A DNA stretch of 50,362 nt, taken from the NCBI GenBank assembly GCA_002722735.1, contig PBMR01000010.1:1-50362 (forward strand). Direction: 5' to 3'. The first letter of the stretch is position 1. Every line of letters begins with the position of its first letter. Source of the stretch: Methanobacteriota archaeon (GTDB taxonomy: Archaea; Thermoplasmatota; Poseidoniia; Poseidoniales; Thalassarchaeaceae). Below are positions 8,701-17,291 of the stretch, piece after piece. A program made the position numbers and the translations under genes. The notes beneath the pieces are model-generated. The model saw nothing but the letters and a program-made list of their open reading frames with translations. It made no database searches and had not been told where the DNA came from.

Positions 8701-10394
8701 TCCAGAGGAACGGGCAGACTTCCGCAGACTGGATCAACCTTGATGGCTCTGCGACACTGGACCCAGAGGGGGATCCGGTGAAATTTGAGTTCTGGAGCGA
8801 TCGCGATGGCTTGCTTTCGTCTGGATCATCACCAGACTCGATTGAGTTCACCGGTACTCTCTCCAAGGGGGATCACGAGATCACGTTCTATGTCTCAGAC
8901 AGCCTTGGCGAGCACGCAGGGCAGTGGAAATCCGCCTCGACACAGATCTCCGTATCGAACTCAGCCCCCCGTGCGATAATCTCCTCGCCGCAGGATGGCA
9001 TCTCCACCGACTCCTCGGTACTGGTCAATCTCGATGCCATTGGGTCGGGGGACTGGGACGTCTCGTGCTTGGAGTTGCCAGATAATGGAAGCGGCCTTCT
9101 GTGCAACCCATCTCCATCGGCAACGAGTACGGACATACTGAGCGTTCTATGGCAGAGCGATCAGATCGAAGAGCCCCTCGGAAGCGGTTGGAGCATCCAG
9201 TCCCGCCTGCCTGCAGGGACCCACGTGATCACCCTGACCTTGGATGACGGCTCGAGCCAGCCGGTTTCCGACTCAATCAGCCTTGAGATCTCGAAGAGCG
9301 CCCCGGTCCTCGTGCTCGATTCGCCAGTCGTCACCGAGGTCTACTCCAACCTCCCGGTTCTCTTCGATTTCAGGAATTCCTTCGATTCCGACGGCGACGT
9401 ATTCACAGTAACCGTTCTTTCCAATCTGATGGAAGAACCGATTCTGGACGGCGTGTCCTGCTGCGAATACTGGTACAACGACTACCTAATGGCAGGCACT
9501 CACGTTCTTACTTTCGAGCTTGAGGACTCAGACGGCCTGAAGCGGACCCACACTCAGACCATCACGGTGCTCGAGACGGGCCCAGTGGCGATAATCACAG
9601 GGCTCGAGAACGGGCAGTACGTCCCCCCGGGCCGGGAGATTGCACTCAGCGCCACCGACTCCTTCGATTTCGACTCTGATATTGTATTGTACACCTGGAC
9701 GCTGCCGTCAGGCGAAGTGCTGTCCGACAGGCAGAACGTGACGCTGTCCTTCTCGCCGGGACCAGTCCGAGTCAATCTGATGGTGCAGGACTCAAGGGGG
9801 GCAGAATCCTACGCTTCGATCAATATCACCATCGGCTCTTCAGCCCCCGTCCTCCTTGACCTCGCCATATCAGTACTGGAGATTGAAGCCGATCAACCCA
9901 CCGATGTCGTCACCACGGTCAGGCTGGATGACCCTGACGGAACCACGGACACCGTGCGCGGTGAAATGACCTCTGGAGGGGTCTCCGAGGCGCTTTACTT
10001 CCGTGACGACGGTCTAGGTGGGGATCAGGTCGAAAATGACGGCATCTGGACGAATCGCGGAACTTGGCTCGTCTCCGAGGGATCTTGGGTCAAAATCGAG
10101 GTCTGGGCCATCGATGAGGACCTCGTTAGTCCCGGGCTCGTTCAAACGGTCCCCATTGTCCAGCCTGATGAGGGTGGCATGGTGTCGTGGTTGGCTGACA
10201 GCGGTCTTCCCTTCTTGGTAATCTCAATCTTGCTGCTCTCACTCGTAGGAGCGACCTATCAGAGGAGACGCAAGCACGAGGTCGCCAAGGATCTAGCGGA
10301 GATTGAGAGGTGGAGTTCTTTCATCCCCACAGAAGTGGACCTGGAGTTCGACGAGGACGCTAGTCCTCCGCCCCCTCGGGACCCCACGGAGTGA
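5718..10394 (+). CDS. Very large membrane-anchored surface protein, beta-helix plus Ig/PKD-like domains
   Basis: 1558 residues. A signal peptide is visible at the N terminus (ATLLVLLMLSAPLLTAAPSQ, about residues 15-34). Residues about 45-640 contain many short strand-turn repeats of the right-handed beta-helix (PbH1) type, such as PRISNLTILNADRVGIDVFD. From about residue 780 there are successive Ig/PKD-like modules, each opening with phrases like NRPPVLSV or SNSAPRAIISSPQDG. Near the end is an acidic module with RDDGLGGDQVENDGIWT, then one membrane helix (FLVISILLLSLVGATYQ) and a basic stop-transfer RRRKHE with a 40-residue cytosolic tail. Many NxS/T sites suggest glycosylation. It is probably a cell-envelope adhesin or polysaccharide-binding protein. 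The gene end overlaps the convergent glycosyltransferase by 35 bases. Confidence 0.8.
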   Translation: MLAPPSHKGRPKGRATLLVLLMLSAPLLTAAPSQSQSPKSTTVWSGVVEIDDYTVGSGDVLQITAGTTVRISDGSRIYVEGRLAVEGTASNPVTLEVNGPGGDHEGIQFNSTSHGFGSSIDNLTITESVYGITIYGSDPRISNLTILNADRVGIDVFDYASPVITDLLIDGGGQDIHGTTLSYRYGFGVSIGYQSTVVLTNATLRNLITRGLNYWGSSGGIARGIIVENVSGATLAASAGVWVEDSIPLIEDINVKTSDTGIFVRHITGEMTTRPTFVRATIEDSMYRGVAVDRYYDKSDISNLHNSQAIFEDLAIRGTGGPGSLAPGLGMYAMDVNTSSVRLTGQSLIEDNPVPSRLYMIDSSTKITNLTLDNNGNPSALAQPWERASLVIRSASWTSSGPPQIHGLTVENSSGAGVHLSKGGVRGSDWHISGSGGTGLFSKEFHPDLSGVISTGNDGPGVSVIDSGNVELEGVETSLNDGAGIWFRESNYVESSGKNVTCLSCSSDGDQIGYLVEDSIDLQLLHTEVRDPTSGMGLRVDNSGLSQDGHVVISDFKLFSNSSTYAIELEETDAKISLLDLNGDNLGMSWSAEGSLTSYLNDSVIQSRSPTGCLELHGHTELLATNVGFACAARPSVSSSFVNFTDSFFVTGANYTNSFSMLGESWIRWISSSAIGTPTSNGSSNILDLGYFLKVFVINQNLMNIPMAQVDISFDQYQDNFSTTLPFAGFQSLGPFVGIRWLPSGWGSQNFANLSCSYDGATNYTSAIAIDDDKRAFCRLELNPQPPFLVWSEPIDELEVPSGSAVVFSANESFDLDLDVLTYSWTSSIDGDLSPCAMNSSGNGSWFVANIGEACLSDGTHQITATLCDEALNCVNETRTITLVNRPPVLSVQVVDPQVEAWGVLYLGQTASVTISLEGTYDVEGPLWCWAEAEFEAIDIDPNNPNCPMEIVRSFTDSPQDSFEVKIFAYDGLNTVFWAFDISLYNELPTPVWDIQRNGQTSADWINLDGSATLDPEGDPVKFEFWSDRDGLLSSGSSPDSIEFTGTLSKGDHEITFYVSDSLGEHAGQWKSASTQISVSNSAPRAIISSPQDGISTDSSVLVNLDAIGSGDWDVSCLELPDNGSGLLCNPSPSATSTDILSVLWQSDQIEEPLGSGWSIQSRLPAGTHVITLTLDDGSSQPVSDSISLEISKSAPVLVLDSPVVTEVYSNLPVLFDFRNSFDSDGDVFTVTVLSNLMEEPILDGVSCCEYWYNDYLMAGTHVLTFELEDSDGLKRTHTQTITVLETGPVAIITGLENGQYVPPGREIALSATDSFDFDSDIVLYTWTLPSGEVLSDRQNVTLSFSPGPVRVNLMVQDSRGAESYASINITIGSSAPVLLDLAISVLEIEADQPTDVVTTVRLDDPDGTTDTVRGEMTSGGVSEALYFRDDGLGGDQVENDGIWTNRGTWLVSEGSWVKIEVWAIDEDLVSPGLVQTVPIVQPDEGGMVSWLADSGLPFLVISILLLSLVGATYQRRRKHEVAKDLAEIERWSSFIPTEVDLEFDEDASPPPPRDPTE

Positions 10395-11103
10395 CTTCCC
10401 TATTCAGGCCCAAGCGCTTGGCGAAGAGGAACTTGAAGTTCTTCCAGCCGTCGCCCCAGGTATTGATCTCAGCAACTCCCACTCGCGGTCGGTACGGAAC
10501 GCTGACTTCTACAGCCTTCTTTCGTCCAAGAACACGGCGAGCATTGATCTTCATCTCCTCGGAAAGGGGCATGCCGTCGTTGGTGGGGCGCATCTTCGGG
10601 TTGTCCAATATCCGCTTGTGGAATACCCACATGCCGGATTGAGAATCGTGGATCCCGTTCCAGAAGAGCATCCGTGCGGTGAACGAGAGAGCCCAGTTCC
10701 CGAAGCCGTGCTTAGCGCTCATCGAACCCTCCTCAGCCTTCCTGAGGCGGTCGCACGTGATGAATTCCAGATCCTCTTCGATTAGCCTCCTGACCAGACT
10801 TGGAATCAATTCTCCGGGATAAGTGCAATCTGCGTCGAGAGTGCAGATAACATCGCCGGTAGCAAGCTCGAACCCAGAACGATAAGCCCGCCCGTAACCG
10901 CGCCGGTGCTCCAGAAACACCGTCGCCCCTTCTTGTTCGGCAAGCTCGCGGGTGCGATCGGTGGAATTGCCATCGACAACCAGGAAGTCGAGCTTCTCAC
11001 ACCAATCACCATTCGGAATTGAGCGAATCGTGTCGACAATCGCCTCTTCCTCGTTCCTAGTCGGGATGACCACTGTTACGTGAACTGGCAAGGCCTCTAT
11101 CAT
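10360..11103 (-). CDS. Family 2 glycosyltransferase, dolichol-phosphate-sugar synthase-like
   Basis: 247 residues from ATG 11103 (MIEALPVHVTVVIPTRNEEE); a longer frame to 11208 would overlap the start of the divergent glycosyltransferase and adds only low-complexity sequence. The GT-A fold shows IPTRNEEEAI, VVDGNSTDRTRELA, GYGRAYRSGFELATGD and the metal-binding LDADCTYP (the DxD). These are features of polyprenyl-phosphate mannosyl/glucosyl transferases, which load a lipid carrier for glycosylation at the membrane. No C-terminal membrane helices are present, so it is the short soluble form. With the neighbouring GT4 gene it may glycosylate surface proteins such as the one encoded upstream. 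Confidence 0.85.
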   Translation of the reverse strand: MIEALPVHVTVVIPTRNEEEAIVDTIRSIPNGDWCEKLDFLVVDGNSTDRTRELAEQEGATVFLEHRRGYGRAYRSGFELATGDVICTLDADCTYPGELIPSLVRRLIEEDLEFITCDRLRKAEEGSMSAKHGFGNWALSFTARMLFWNGIHDSQSGMWVFHKRILDNPKMRPTNDGMPLSEEMKINARRVLGRKKAVEVSVPYRPRVGVAEINTWGDGWKNFKFLFAKRLGLNREVTPWGPEGAED

Positions 11104-11206
11104 CGGAAGTGGGGCACCCCTGCTACCCTTTTGAACCATTTTAGGTTGATTCCCACCCCCGTTCGCTTCAAGAACACGCCCCCGCGCCCAAGGCCGAGGG
11201 CAAATC

Positions 11207-12484
11207 ATGCACGTCGCTTTGCTATCTGCGGAGTTCCCCCCCCGCTGGGGCGGGATGGGCTCGACAGTCTACCACCTCTCTTCCTCACTGGCGAACCGAG
11301 GGCACAGGGTCACCGTGATTACTAGGAACTCGGGAGGCAAGACCCCTAGGATGGAGGGCGTCCGCGTCCTCAAGGTCCCGTGGGCCCGCATCCCCATGGC
11401 ATTCACACGATCATACGGGCGTTGGGCACTTCGAGCCTTGGAGAAGCTGCACTATGAAGACCCCGTCGATGTGGTCCATGTTCACTGTCCCATGATCTCC
11501 TGGAGCGATGCCCAGTTCGAGCGCTGCGCCTCGAAAGTAGCCCCTGTGGTGTCATCCATGCATGGGACTTGGTTGGGTGAGAGGGACGGGTTACTACTCG
11601 CAGCCGAGCAAGGCGAACCTGCTGTCTGGGGCAATCCCAATGACATGGCAATACGATACATGGCCGGCCGATACGCGAGGTACGAGGAATCGGCTATTCG
11701 CAAATCTGCAGTAGTGGTTCCGAACTCGAAGGCCACCAGGACCGACTTGGAGCAGAGGTACTCAGCTCCCGTGGAATGGGTCTGCGAGGTGATTCATTGG
11801 GGCATTGACACTGACATGTTCGTCCCATTGCACCGCGATAGCGAGGATGCAATGCATAGGTTCCATGAGCTGCGAGGGCGCTATGGTGCGACGGCCGACT
11901 CGAACTTCCTTCTTGCCGTAGGCAGACTGGCTGCGAGGAAGGGCCACGGCATGCTACTGCGGGCCTTTGCCAAGGTAGTGAGCGAGGCCCCAGACTCACA
12001 CCTCGTGATAGTAGGAAGGGGGAACCTTCGTCGAAAGTTAGCTCGCATGGCAGGGGGGCTTGGTGTCAGCGACCGGGTTTGGTTCGAACCCGGCATGGAT
12101 TTCGAGGAGATTGCCGAGATGTACCGAATCGCAGACCTGATCGTCTATCCCTCATATTACGAGGGCCAGGGACTCATCCCACTGGAGGCCATGGCCTCGG
12201 GCACGCCCGTGGCGACAGTCGACCATGGGCCCTTGCCCGAGATGGTCGATGCCAGCGTTGGCGCTCTGTTTGAATTGGGCGATGCGGACTCGATGGCCGA
12301 GACCATCCTATCCGAGATTTCCTCGAAGGAAGCCCTGCTCTCCAAAGGGGCCACTGGACGGAAGAGGGTGCTTGACCGATTCAGCCTCGAGGGCAATGCA
12401 GACGACTTCCTATCCGTCTACGAACGAGCCATCAACGGCCCCAAGCCACAGGGAACCATTCATTCGGTGAAGCGCACTCCGTGA
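11207..12484 (+). CDS. Family 4 (group 1) glycosyltransferase
   Basis: 425 residues of GT-B architecture. The N-terminal Rossmann half opens with MHVALLSAEFPPRWGGMGST, the glycine-rich acceptor loop, and VDVVHVHCPMISW. The C-terminal half has FLLAVGRLAARKGHGMLLRA and the nucleotide-sugar motif DLIVYPSYYEGQGLIPLEAM, with the EX7E pair of retaining GT4 enzymes. The donor and acceptor cannot be read from sequence. It is divergent from the GT2 gene and overlaps the downstream permease gene by GTGA (12481-12484), so the last two are probably co-transcribed. Confidence 0.88.
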   Translation: MHVALLSAEFPPRWGGMGSTVYHLSSSLANRGHRVTVITRNSGGKTPRMEGVRVLKVPWARIPMAFTRSYGRWALRALEKLHYEDPVDVVHVHCPMISWSDAQFERCASKVAPVVSSMHGTWLGERDGLLLAAEQGEPAVWGNPNDMAIRYMAGRYARYEESAIRKSAVVVPNSKATRTDLEQRYSAPVEWVCEVIHWGIDTDMFVPLHRDSEDAMHRFHELRGRYGATADSNFLLAVGRLAARKGHGMLLRAFAKVVSEAPDSHLVIVGRGNLRRKLARMAGGLGVSDRVWFEPGMDFEEIAEMYRIADLIVYPSYYEGQGLIPLEAMASGTPVATVDHGPLPEMVDASVGALFELGDADSMAETILSEISSKEALLSKGATGRKRVLDRFSLEGNADDFLSVYERAINGPKPQGTIHSVKRTP

Positions 12485-13557
12485 CCTGCATGTCCGAGTC
12501 CGCCATTGGCCCCTCGAGAGGGGGAGTCGAGTTGAACTCGGCTGCGAACACCATGATTATCGGGGCCCTCACCATCTTGGCCCTGTACTATCTGAAAGTA
12601 ATAATGCTCCCCTTATCCGTCGCGATAATCCTCTACATGCTGATACTCCCATCTGAGATGTACCTCTCCGAGAGGCTTGGGAACCCGATTCTGGTCTATG
12701 TGACAATGGCCGCCATCGCATTCTTCGGCGCCTATGCCCTCTCATCGATTCTATACTCTGAGATGACGCAATTCATGGACGAGGAGCTTGACCAAATCCA
12801 GTTGAAGCTCGATGAGAAGACCATTTATCTCTCAGACCTCTCCATCGGCGGCATTGCTGTCGGTAGTGCGACCTCGCTCATATCAGAGTTCATTACTCCG
12901 GAGAGGATCAACTCGATTGCTGCTTGGCTTGCCTCAACCGTCACTAACATTCTATCCAACTCACTGACTGTGTTCATCCTGCTGGTCTTCCTCATCCTCG
13001 AGGGGGACTCTTTCCCTGATCGACTGAAAGCAGCCAGCCCCGATTTGTTTGAGAAGATGGAGAAGATAGTCACTAACTCCAGCGACGCCGTGAACAACTA
13101 CATCCTAGTCAGGTTCTCTATCAGCATCACGCAAGCCATAATATGCGCGGTTATCATGTGGATTTTTGGCATCCCGGGGGTCTTGATCTGGGCGATACTC
13201 TACGCGATCCTCGAGTGGATTCCCGTCGTCGGTGCCACCGTGGCCACCGCATTCCCAGCAGTCATCGGCCTGCTGTGGCTGGAACCGGGCACTGCGATAC
13301 TCATGACGGCATTGCTATTGGCGAATTGCACTCTTTTCGCTAGTTTCATCGAACCGAAGATAGCTGGCGAGAAGCTTGGCCTCTCGCCGATGGTCCTCAT
13401 CCTAAGCCTGATGGGCTGGGGGGTACTTTGGGGCCCGACTGGATTGATAGTGGGGCCCGTGCTGACTGTGGTGGTGAGAATCATTCTCGAGGAGAACGAG
13501 ACCATGAGGCCCTTCGGCATAATGCTGGCAGCCCATGTTTCCACAGAAGACCAGTAG
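12481..13557 (+). CDS. AI-2E family transporter (PerM-like membrane protein)
   Basis: 358 residues, GTG start overlapping the previous TGA; an ATG at 12490 is an alternative. About eight hydrophobic segments are seen (TMIIGALTILALYYLKVIML, LVYVTMAAIAFFGAYALSSI, VFILLVFLILEG and a C-terminal cluster). The conserved C-terminal motif GATVATAFPAVIGLL followed by LGLSPMVLILSLMGWGVLWG is diagnostic of the AI-2E/PerM/UPF0118 family. Members export small molecules or act as Na+/H+ antiporters; the substrate here is unknown. Its stop TAG directly abuts the stop of the convergent thiamine pyrophosphokinase gene (13555-13560, TAGTCA). Confidence 0.9.
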   Translation: MTCMSESAIGPSRGGVELNSAANTMIIGALTILALYYLKVIMLPLSVAIILYMLILPSEMYLSERLGNPILVYVTMAAIAFFGAYALSSILYSEMTQFMDEELDQIQLKLDEKTIYLSDLSIGGIAVGSATSLISEFITPERINSIAAWLASTVTNILSNSLTVFILLVFLILEGDSFPDRLKAASPDLFEKMEKIVTNSSDAVNNYILVRFSISITQAIICAVIMWIFGIPGVLIWAILYAILEWIPVVGATVATAFPAVIGLLWLEPGTAILMTALLLANCTLFASFIEPKIAGEKLGLSPMVLILSLMGWGVLWGPTGLIVGPVLTVVVRIILEENETMRPFGIMLAAHVSTEDQ

Positions 13558-14163
13558 TCATCTGGGGGATATGGCAACTAGAAGGCCGTCGGACCTGATG
13601 CTGACAGTCTCACCAATTCCCTCGTTGTGCAGGCCCCTAGTGGAGAACGATATCTCTTCGCCCTCGATCTCCCACTTGGCACCCGAGATCCAAGCCTTAC
13701 AAGGTTGCAGTGCGAAGACGGAGAACTCCCGCCCCTCACCGATTTTGAGATCCAAACCACCGTCTTGCGGATGGAGCCTGTGGGTGACTGCATCCTCGTG
13801 ATGCAGGCGGATTCGAGCCCCTCCGGGGGCCTCGCACAGGGCAGCCCAACTCCCCAGGACATGCCCGGTGTCCCCCCCCTCTATGCCGACAACGTCGATC
13901 TCGGCGAACCCTCTCTCTATCAGCAGTGAGATCGACTTGGCCAGATCGCTGCTGGACTGGTCCGGTAACTCGTGCAGCCCCCGGTCCCACCGAGCAAGAT
14001 CTACTGAATCGAGGTCGCCGAGGACCTCTTCGACCTCGATCCCTGATTCAACGGCTCGGTCAGCACCCGCATCAACCCCGAAGACGGGCACCCCTTCATC
14101 CAAAACCGCATCAATCACCGACTGGGAGGGCTGCGACCCGCTGCACCAGAGTACCCCACGCAT
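13558..14163 (-). CDS. Thiamine pyrophosphokinase-like protein
   Basis: 201 residues. The N-terminal part has the family pattern VFGVDAGADRAVESGI, VLGDLDSVD (the GDxDS nucleotide/metal motif) and DQSSSDLAKSISLLIERG, equivalent to the D-x(4)-TD-x(2)-KAL motif. A C-terminal beta-rich part (GEGREFSVFAL, GEEISFSTRGLHN) fits the thiamine-binding domain. The enzyme transfers pyrophosphate from ATP to thiamine. The T of the TD motif is S here and the protein is slightly short, so a related diphosphokinase is possible. It lies 10 bases downstream of the M29-like peptidase gene in the same transcript. No TPP riboswitch-like sequence is seen upstream. Confidence 0.78.
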   Translation of the reverse strand: MRGVLWCSGSQPSQSVIDAVLDEGVPVFGVDAGADRAVESGIEVEEVLGDLDSVDLARWDRGLHELPDQSSSDLAKSISLLIERGFAEIDVVGIEGGDTGHVLGSWAALCEAPGGARIRLHHEDAVTHRLHPQDGGLDLKIGEGREFSVFALQPCKAWISGAKWEIEGEEISFSTRGLHNEGIGETVSIRSDGLLVAISPR

Positions 14164-14173
14164 CGAACCAGCC

Positions 14174-15205
14174 CTATGACACAGTCACCTTGCCATCGGT
14201 CAGCAGGGCAATTTCATCCAACATCACCGTCGGTTTCCTCATCACCCCACTCATCTTCACCCCGATTTTCGCGGACCCACCCAGTGCAATATTGTCCCCG
14301 AATGAGAAGTAAGCTGAACCACGGACCACCTGGTCCTCGAGCCTGTTACCGACAATCTGTTGGGCCCGTGAGTTCATGCCGAAACCGAACTCGGCAACGG
14401 TATAGACGCGCTCCCTGTTCCGCCGCAGTCCTGACTTGGCCATGTCGAGAATTGACTTGATCTCGTCTGCCCGCTCGCCACCAGTTATCTCGGTCACAAG
14501 CCCGCCCGCAACATCGAACCTCAGGGGCTCATCCAACAGTCTGCCCTCCCATGAGCCGTCGATGACGATGGTCCCGCTAGCAGCTCCCTCAGATTCGGAG
14601 GGCAGCACGAAGATCTTGCCCGCGGGAAGATTCCCAACTGCCCCTGGACGTACGATGAGACCAGTGTCATCCAGTATCCAACGGCCTCCTGTGGTGAATT
14701 TGAGATCAGAGCCTGCAGGAGTCGTTACGTGGACGTCCCTCCGCCTCCTGAAAACCGAGTTCATGCCCCGAATCTCCCTATTGAGGGTGGCGTAGTCCTG
14801 AGTCATCCCTCCGAATACCATCGAGTCAGTGTCTATCCCTGGCATGGAGGCGATTCTGGCTCCCGCACTGGAGGCATTCGCCCTAGCACGAGTGTGAGTG
14901 AGTGAGTTCTGCGTCGCGATGATGATCACATTCGCGCTCCTCATCAGATCCCCGACGGGGAGGGGCGGCTCCTTGCCGGGTTTCAGGGATGGTGGTATCA
15001 TTACCAACAGGATCCTATCGGTTATTTTTGCAGCGGCTTCATACAGGGCCCGACCGATGTCGGAGGTGCTCGGGTCGGTGATTACGACGACTTCCTCATC
15101 CTTCCTGATGTCCAAGCACGTGGAAACTACCGAGCGCGCTGTGGCTAGCACCGCCTCGACCTGCCCTGCCTCCCCGAGGGTCTTGGAATCAGAGTCTGCT
15201 ACCAT
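14174..15205 (-). CDS. M29-like aminopeptidase (leucyl aminopeptidase T family)
   Basis: 343 residues. The C-terminal half carries the family signature: NLPAGKIFVLPSESEGAASG, then RVYTVAEFGFGMNSRAQ, LEDQVVRGSAYFSFGDNIAL and the final KPTVMLDEIALLTDGK. In M29 enzymes the metal ligands are two Glu, His, Tyr, His and Asp within these blocks; several fall on E/Y here, but the usual His in HIAxGxN is replaced by YFSFGDN. Activity is therefore plausible but not certain. The N-terminal half resembles the family's substrate-binding region. It sits between thrS and the thiamine pyrophosphokinase gene on one strand with short gaps (64 and 10 bases). Confidence 0.75.
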   Translation of the reverse strand: MVADSDSKTLGEAGQVEAVLATARSVVSTCLDIRKDEEVVVITDPSTSDIGRALYEAAAKITDRILLVMIPPSLKPGKEPPLPVGDLMRSANVIIIATQNSLTHTRARANASSAGARIASMPGIDTDSMVFGGMTQDYATLNREIRGMNSVFRRRRDVHVTTPAGSDLKFTTGGRWILDDTGLIVRPGAVGNLPAGKIFVLPSESEGAASGTIVIDGSWEGRLLDEPLRFDVAGGLVTEITGGERADEIKSILDMAKSGLRRNRERVYTVAEFGFGMNSRAQQIVGNRLEDQVVRGSAYFSFGDNIALGGSAKIGVKMSGVMRKPTVMLDEIALLTDGKVTVS

Positions 15206-15269
15206 CTGGAGTCGACCCTAGACGGGACTCAGTATTGATTATCACGCTGAACCGCTGTCGTGAGCGGAA

Positions 15270-17210
15270 TCATCGGACGATGCCCAGATCCTTACTGCGA
15301 TTGCTGATTTCAGCGAAAATGTCCGCCACGAACTCAGTCAGCGGCTCGCCGTTGCGCTGGGCTCCGCTGCGAGCGCGAATCGAGACGGTGCCGTTGGCCG
15401 ACTCCTCATCACCGATGATGACCATATAGGCTGGTCGAAGCGTTCGGTGCAGCCGAATCTTCTTGCCGATGGTGCTGTCCGAGTCGTCGACGCGGACCCT
15501 GATCCCAGCCTCGTGCAAAGCGTCGGCAACCCTCGCAGCGTGCTCCTTGTGCTTCTCGGAGATGGTGATGACCTGGACTTGAACTGGGGAGAGCCAAGTC
15601 GGGAAGTTCCCTGCCCAATGCTCGGTCAAGAAGGCTACAAACCTCTCGTGGGTCGACAATGGTGCGCGATGGATGACGAAGACCTCCTCATTTTCATTAC
15701 CCTCCGCGTCCTTGAAGGTCAGTCCGAATCGCTCCTTGGCAGCGAAGTCGAGCTGAATGGTTGACATCGACTCCTCGCGACCCAGCAAGGTAGTGAACTG
15801 GATATCGACCTTGGGACCATAGAACGCGGCCTCGCCTACGGCCTCGACGTATGGCACTCCGAGATTATCCATTATGTTCCTGAGGTGACTCTCGGTGGCA
15901 GCCCAGTTCTCGGGCTGGTCGATGTACTTCTCAGAGTTGGCAGGGTCCCATAGCGAGAGTCTGAAGTGGTAATCCTCGAAGCCGAAGGCGGCGTAGTAGT
16001 CCTGCACCATGCGGACGCTGTCGGCGAACTCCTGCGCCACCTGATCGAGCGTGCAGTAGATGTGTGCATCATTCATTGACAGAGCCCGGACGCGCAGTAA
16101 TCCTGCAAGGGTCCCAGAGAGCTCGTTCCGGTAGACGGTGCCGTACTCGGCGATGCGCAGGGGCAGGTCGCGGTAGGAACGCTTCTTGTTTCGGTATACG
16201 AGGTGATGCATCGGGCAGTTCATCGCTTTCAGGTAGTACGCACCGTCATCCATCTCCATTGGCGGGTACATCGAGTCCGCGTAGTGTGGCAGATGTCCGC
16301 TGGCCTCGAACAGCTGTTGCTTGGCCAGCACCGGAGTCGTCACTCGAACATAGCCATAGGCCTCCTCGGTCTCGACTGCGTAGCGCTCGATCTCCGACTT
16401 GAGGATCTCGCCATTGGGCAGCCACACCGGCAATCCCTTGCCGATTAGTTCGTCAATCATGTAGAGCTCCATCTCCTTGCCGATCTTCTTGTGGTCGCGC
16501 TTGGACGCCTCCTCGAGTTGACGCACCCTTTCCTCCAGCGCCTCCTTGCTCGAGTAGCACATCCCGTAAATCCTGACTAACGACTCGCGCTTGCTGTCGG
16601 CCCTCCAGTAGGCCTGGCTGGTGCTGGTCAGCCTGAACCAGCGCAGGTGGGCTGTGCTGGGCACGTGTGGGCCACGGCACAAATCGACGAAGTCGCCCTG
16701 CCTGTATGCCGACGAGCCCACGTCGTGACCAATCTTGTCATCCATGATTTCGAGCTTGAACGGGTTTTTGTCGAACATCTCTCGTAGCGAGTCATTGCCA
16801 TGCTCCTCTCTTTCGATTGATAGGTTGCGCTTCACCAACTGCTTCATCCGTTTCTCTATGGCGCGCAACTCCTCCTCGCCGATGGGCTCCATGTGGAAGT
16901 CGTAATAGAAGCCGTGCTCGATTGGCGGACCGATGGTCGGCTTCGCCTCCGGGTACAGCTCAGTGACCGCTTGAGCCATCAAATGAGCACAACTGTGACG
17001 CAGTATGTACAGCCCCTCATCGGACTCGCCGAGAATGGGTTTGATACCGCAGTCCACCTCGAGCGCGAAGGACATGTCGCGCTGCTCCCCGTCGACTAGA
17101 GCGGCTATTGCACCCGATTTGCGACCATGGACGTTTTTGATGACTTCGCCGACGGTTATTCCGAAGGCGTACTCGTGGGGGTCATCGACACCCACGTCAA
17201 CCGATATCAT
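15270..17210 (-). CDS. thrS: Threonyl-tRNA synthetase, bacterial-type domain order
   Basis: 646 residues from ATG 17210 (MISVDVGVDDPHEYAFGITV); the frame is open to 17285 but the added residues are not family-like. Domains in order: TGS (about 1-65), SAD/N2 editing domain with the zinc-type HSCAHLMAQ motif, class II catalytic core with MNCPMHHLVY (zinc Cys), RVRALSMNDAHIYCT and the motif 3 region APLSTHERFVAFL, then the anticodon-binding domain ending near YMVIIGDEESANGTVSIRAR. It charges tRNA-Thr and edits mischarged serine. Many euryarchaea have a different, DTD-like editing domain; this TGS plus SAD form is the bacterial and eukaryotic one. It is 81 bases downstream of the carbamate kinase gene. 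Confidence 0.95.
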   Translation of the reverse strand: MISVDVGVDDPHEYAFGITVGEVIKNVHGRKSGAIAALVDGEQRDMSFALEVDCGIKPILGESDEGLYILRHSCAHLMAQAVTELYPEAKPTIGPPIEHGFYYDFHMEPIGEEELRAIEKRMKQLVKRNLSIEREEHGNDSLREMFDKNPFKLEIMDDKIGHDVGSSAYRQGDFVDLCRGPHVPSTAHLRWFRLTSTSQAYWRADSKRESLVRIYGMCYSSKEALEERVRQLEEASKRDHKKIGKEMELYMIDELIGKGLPVWLPNGEILKSEIERYAVETEEAYGYVRVTTPVLAKQQLFEASGHLPHYADSMYPPMEMDDGAYYLKAMNCPMHHLVYRNKKRSYRDLPLRIAEYGTVYRNELSGTLAGLLRVRALSMNDAHIYCTLDQVAQEFADSVRMVQDYYAAFGFEDYHFRLSLWDPANSEKYIDQPENWAATESHLRNIMDNLGVPYVEAVGEAAFYGPKVDIQFTTLLGREESMSTIQLDFAAKERFGLTFKDAEGNENEEVFVIHRAPLSTHERFVAFLTEHWAGNFPTWLSPVQVQVITISEKHKEHAARVADALHEAGIRVRVDDSDSTIGKKIRLHRTLRPAYMVIIGDEESANGTVSIRARSGAQRNGEPLTEFVADIFAEISNRSKDLGIVR

Positions 17211-17291
17211 AGCCACTGGACCATCTCCGTCGTCTACGCCGACGACCTGCTGATATGAAGGCCTTGGCCGTCTAATCGGGCCCAAGCCCGT

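Noticed and set aside
14164-14173. TPP riboswitch before the thiamine pyrophosphokinase gene
   Set aside because: Only 10 bases separate the genes and no conserved thi-box sequence is seen.
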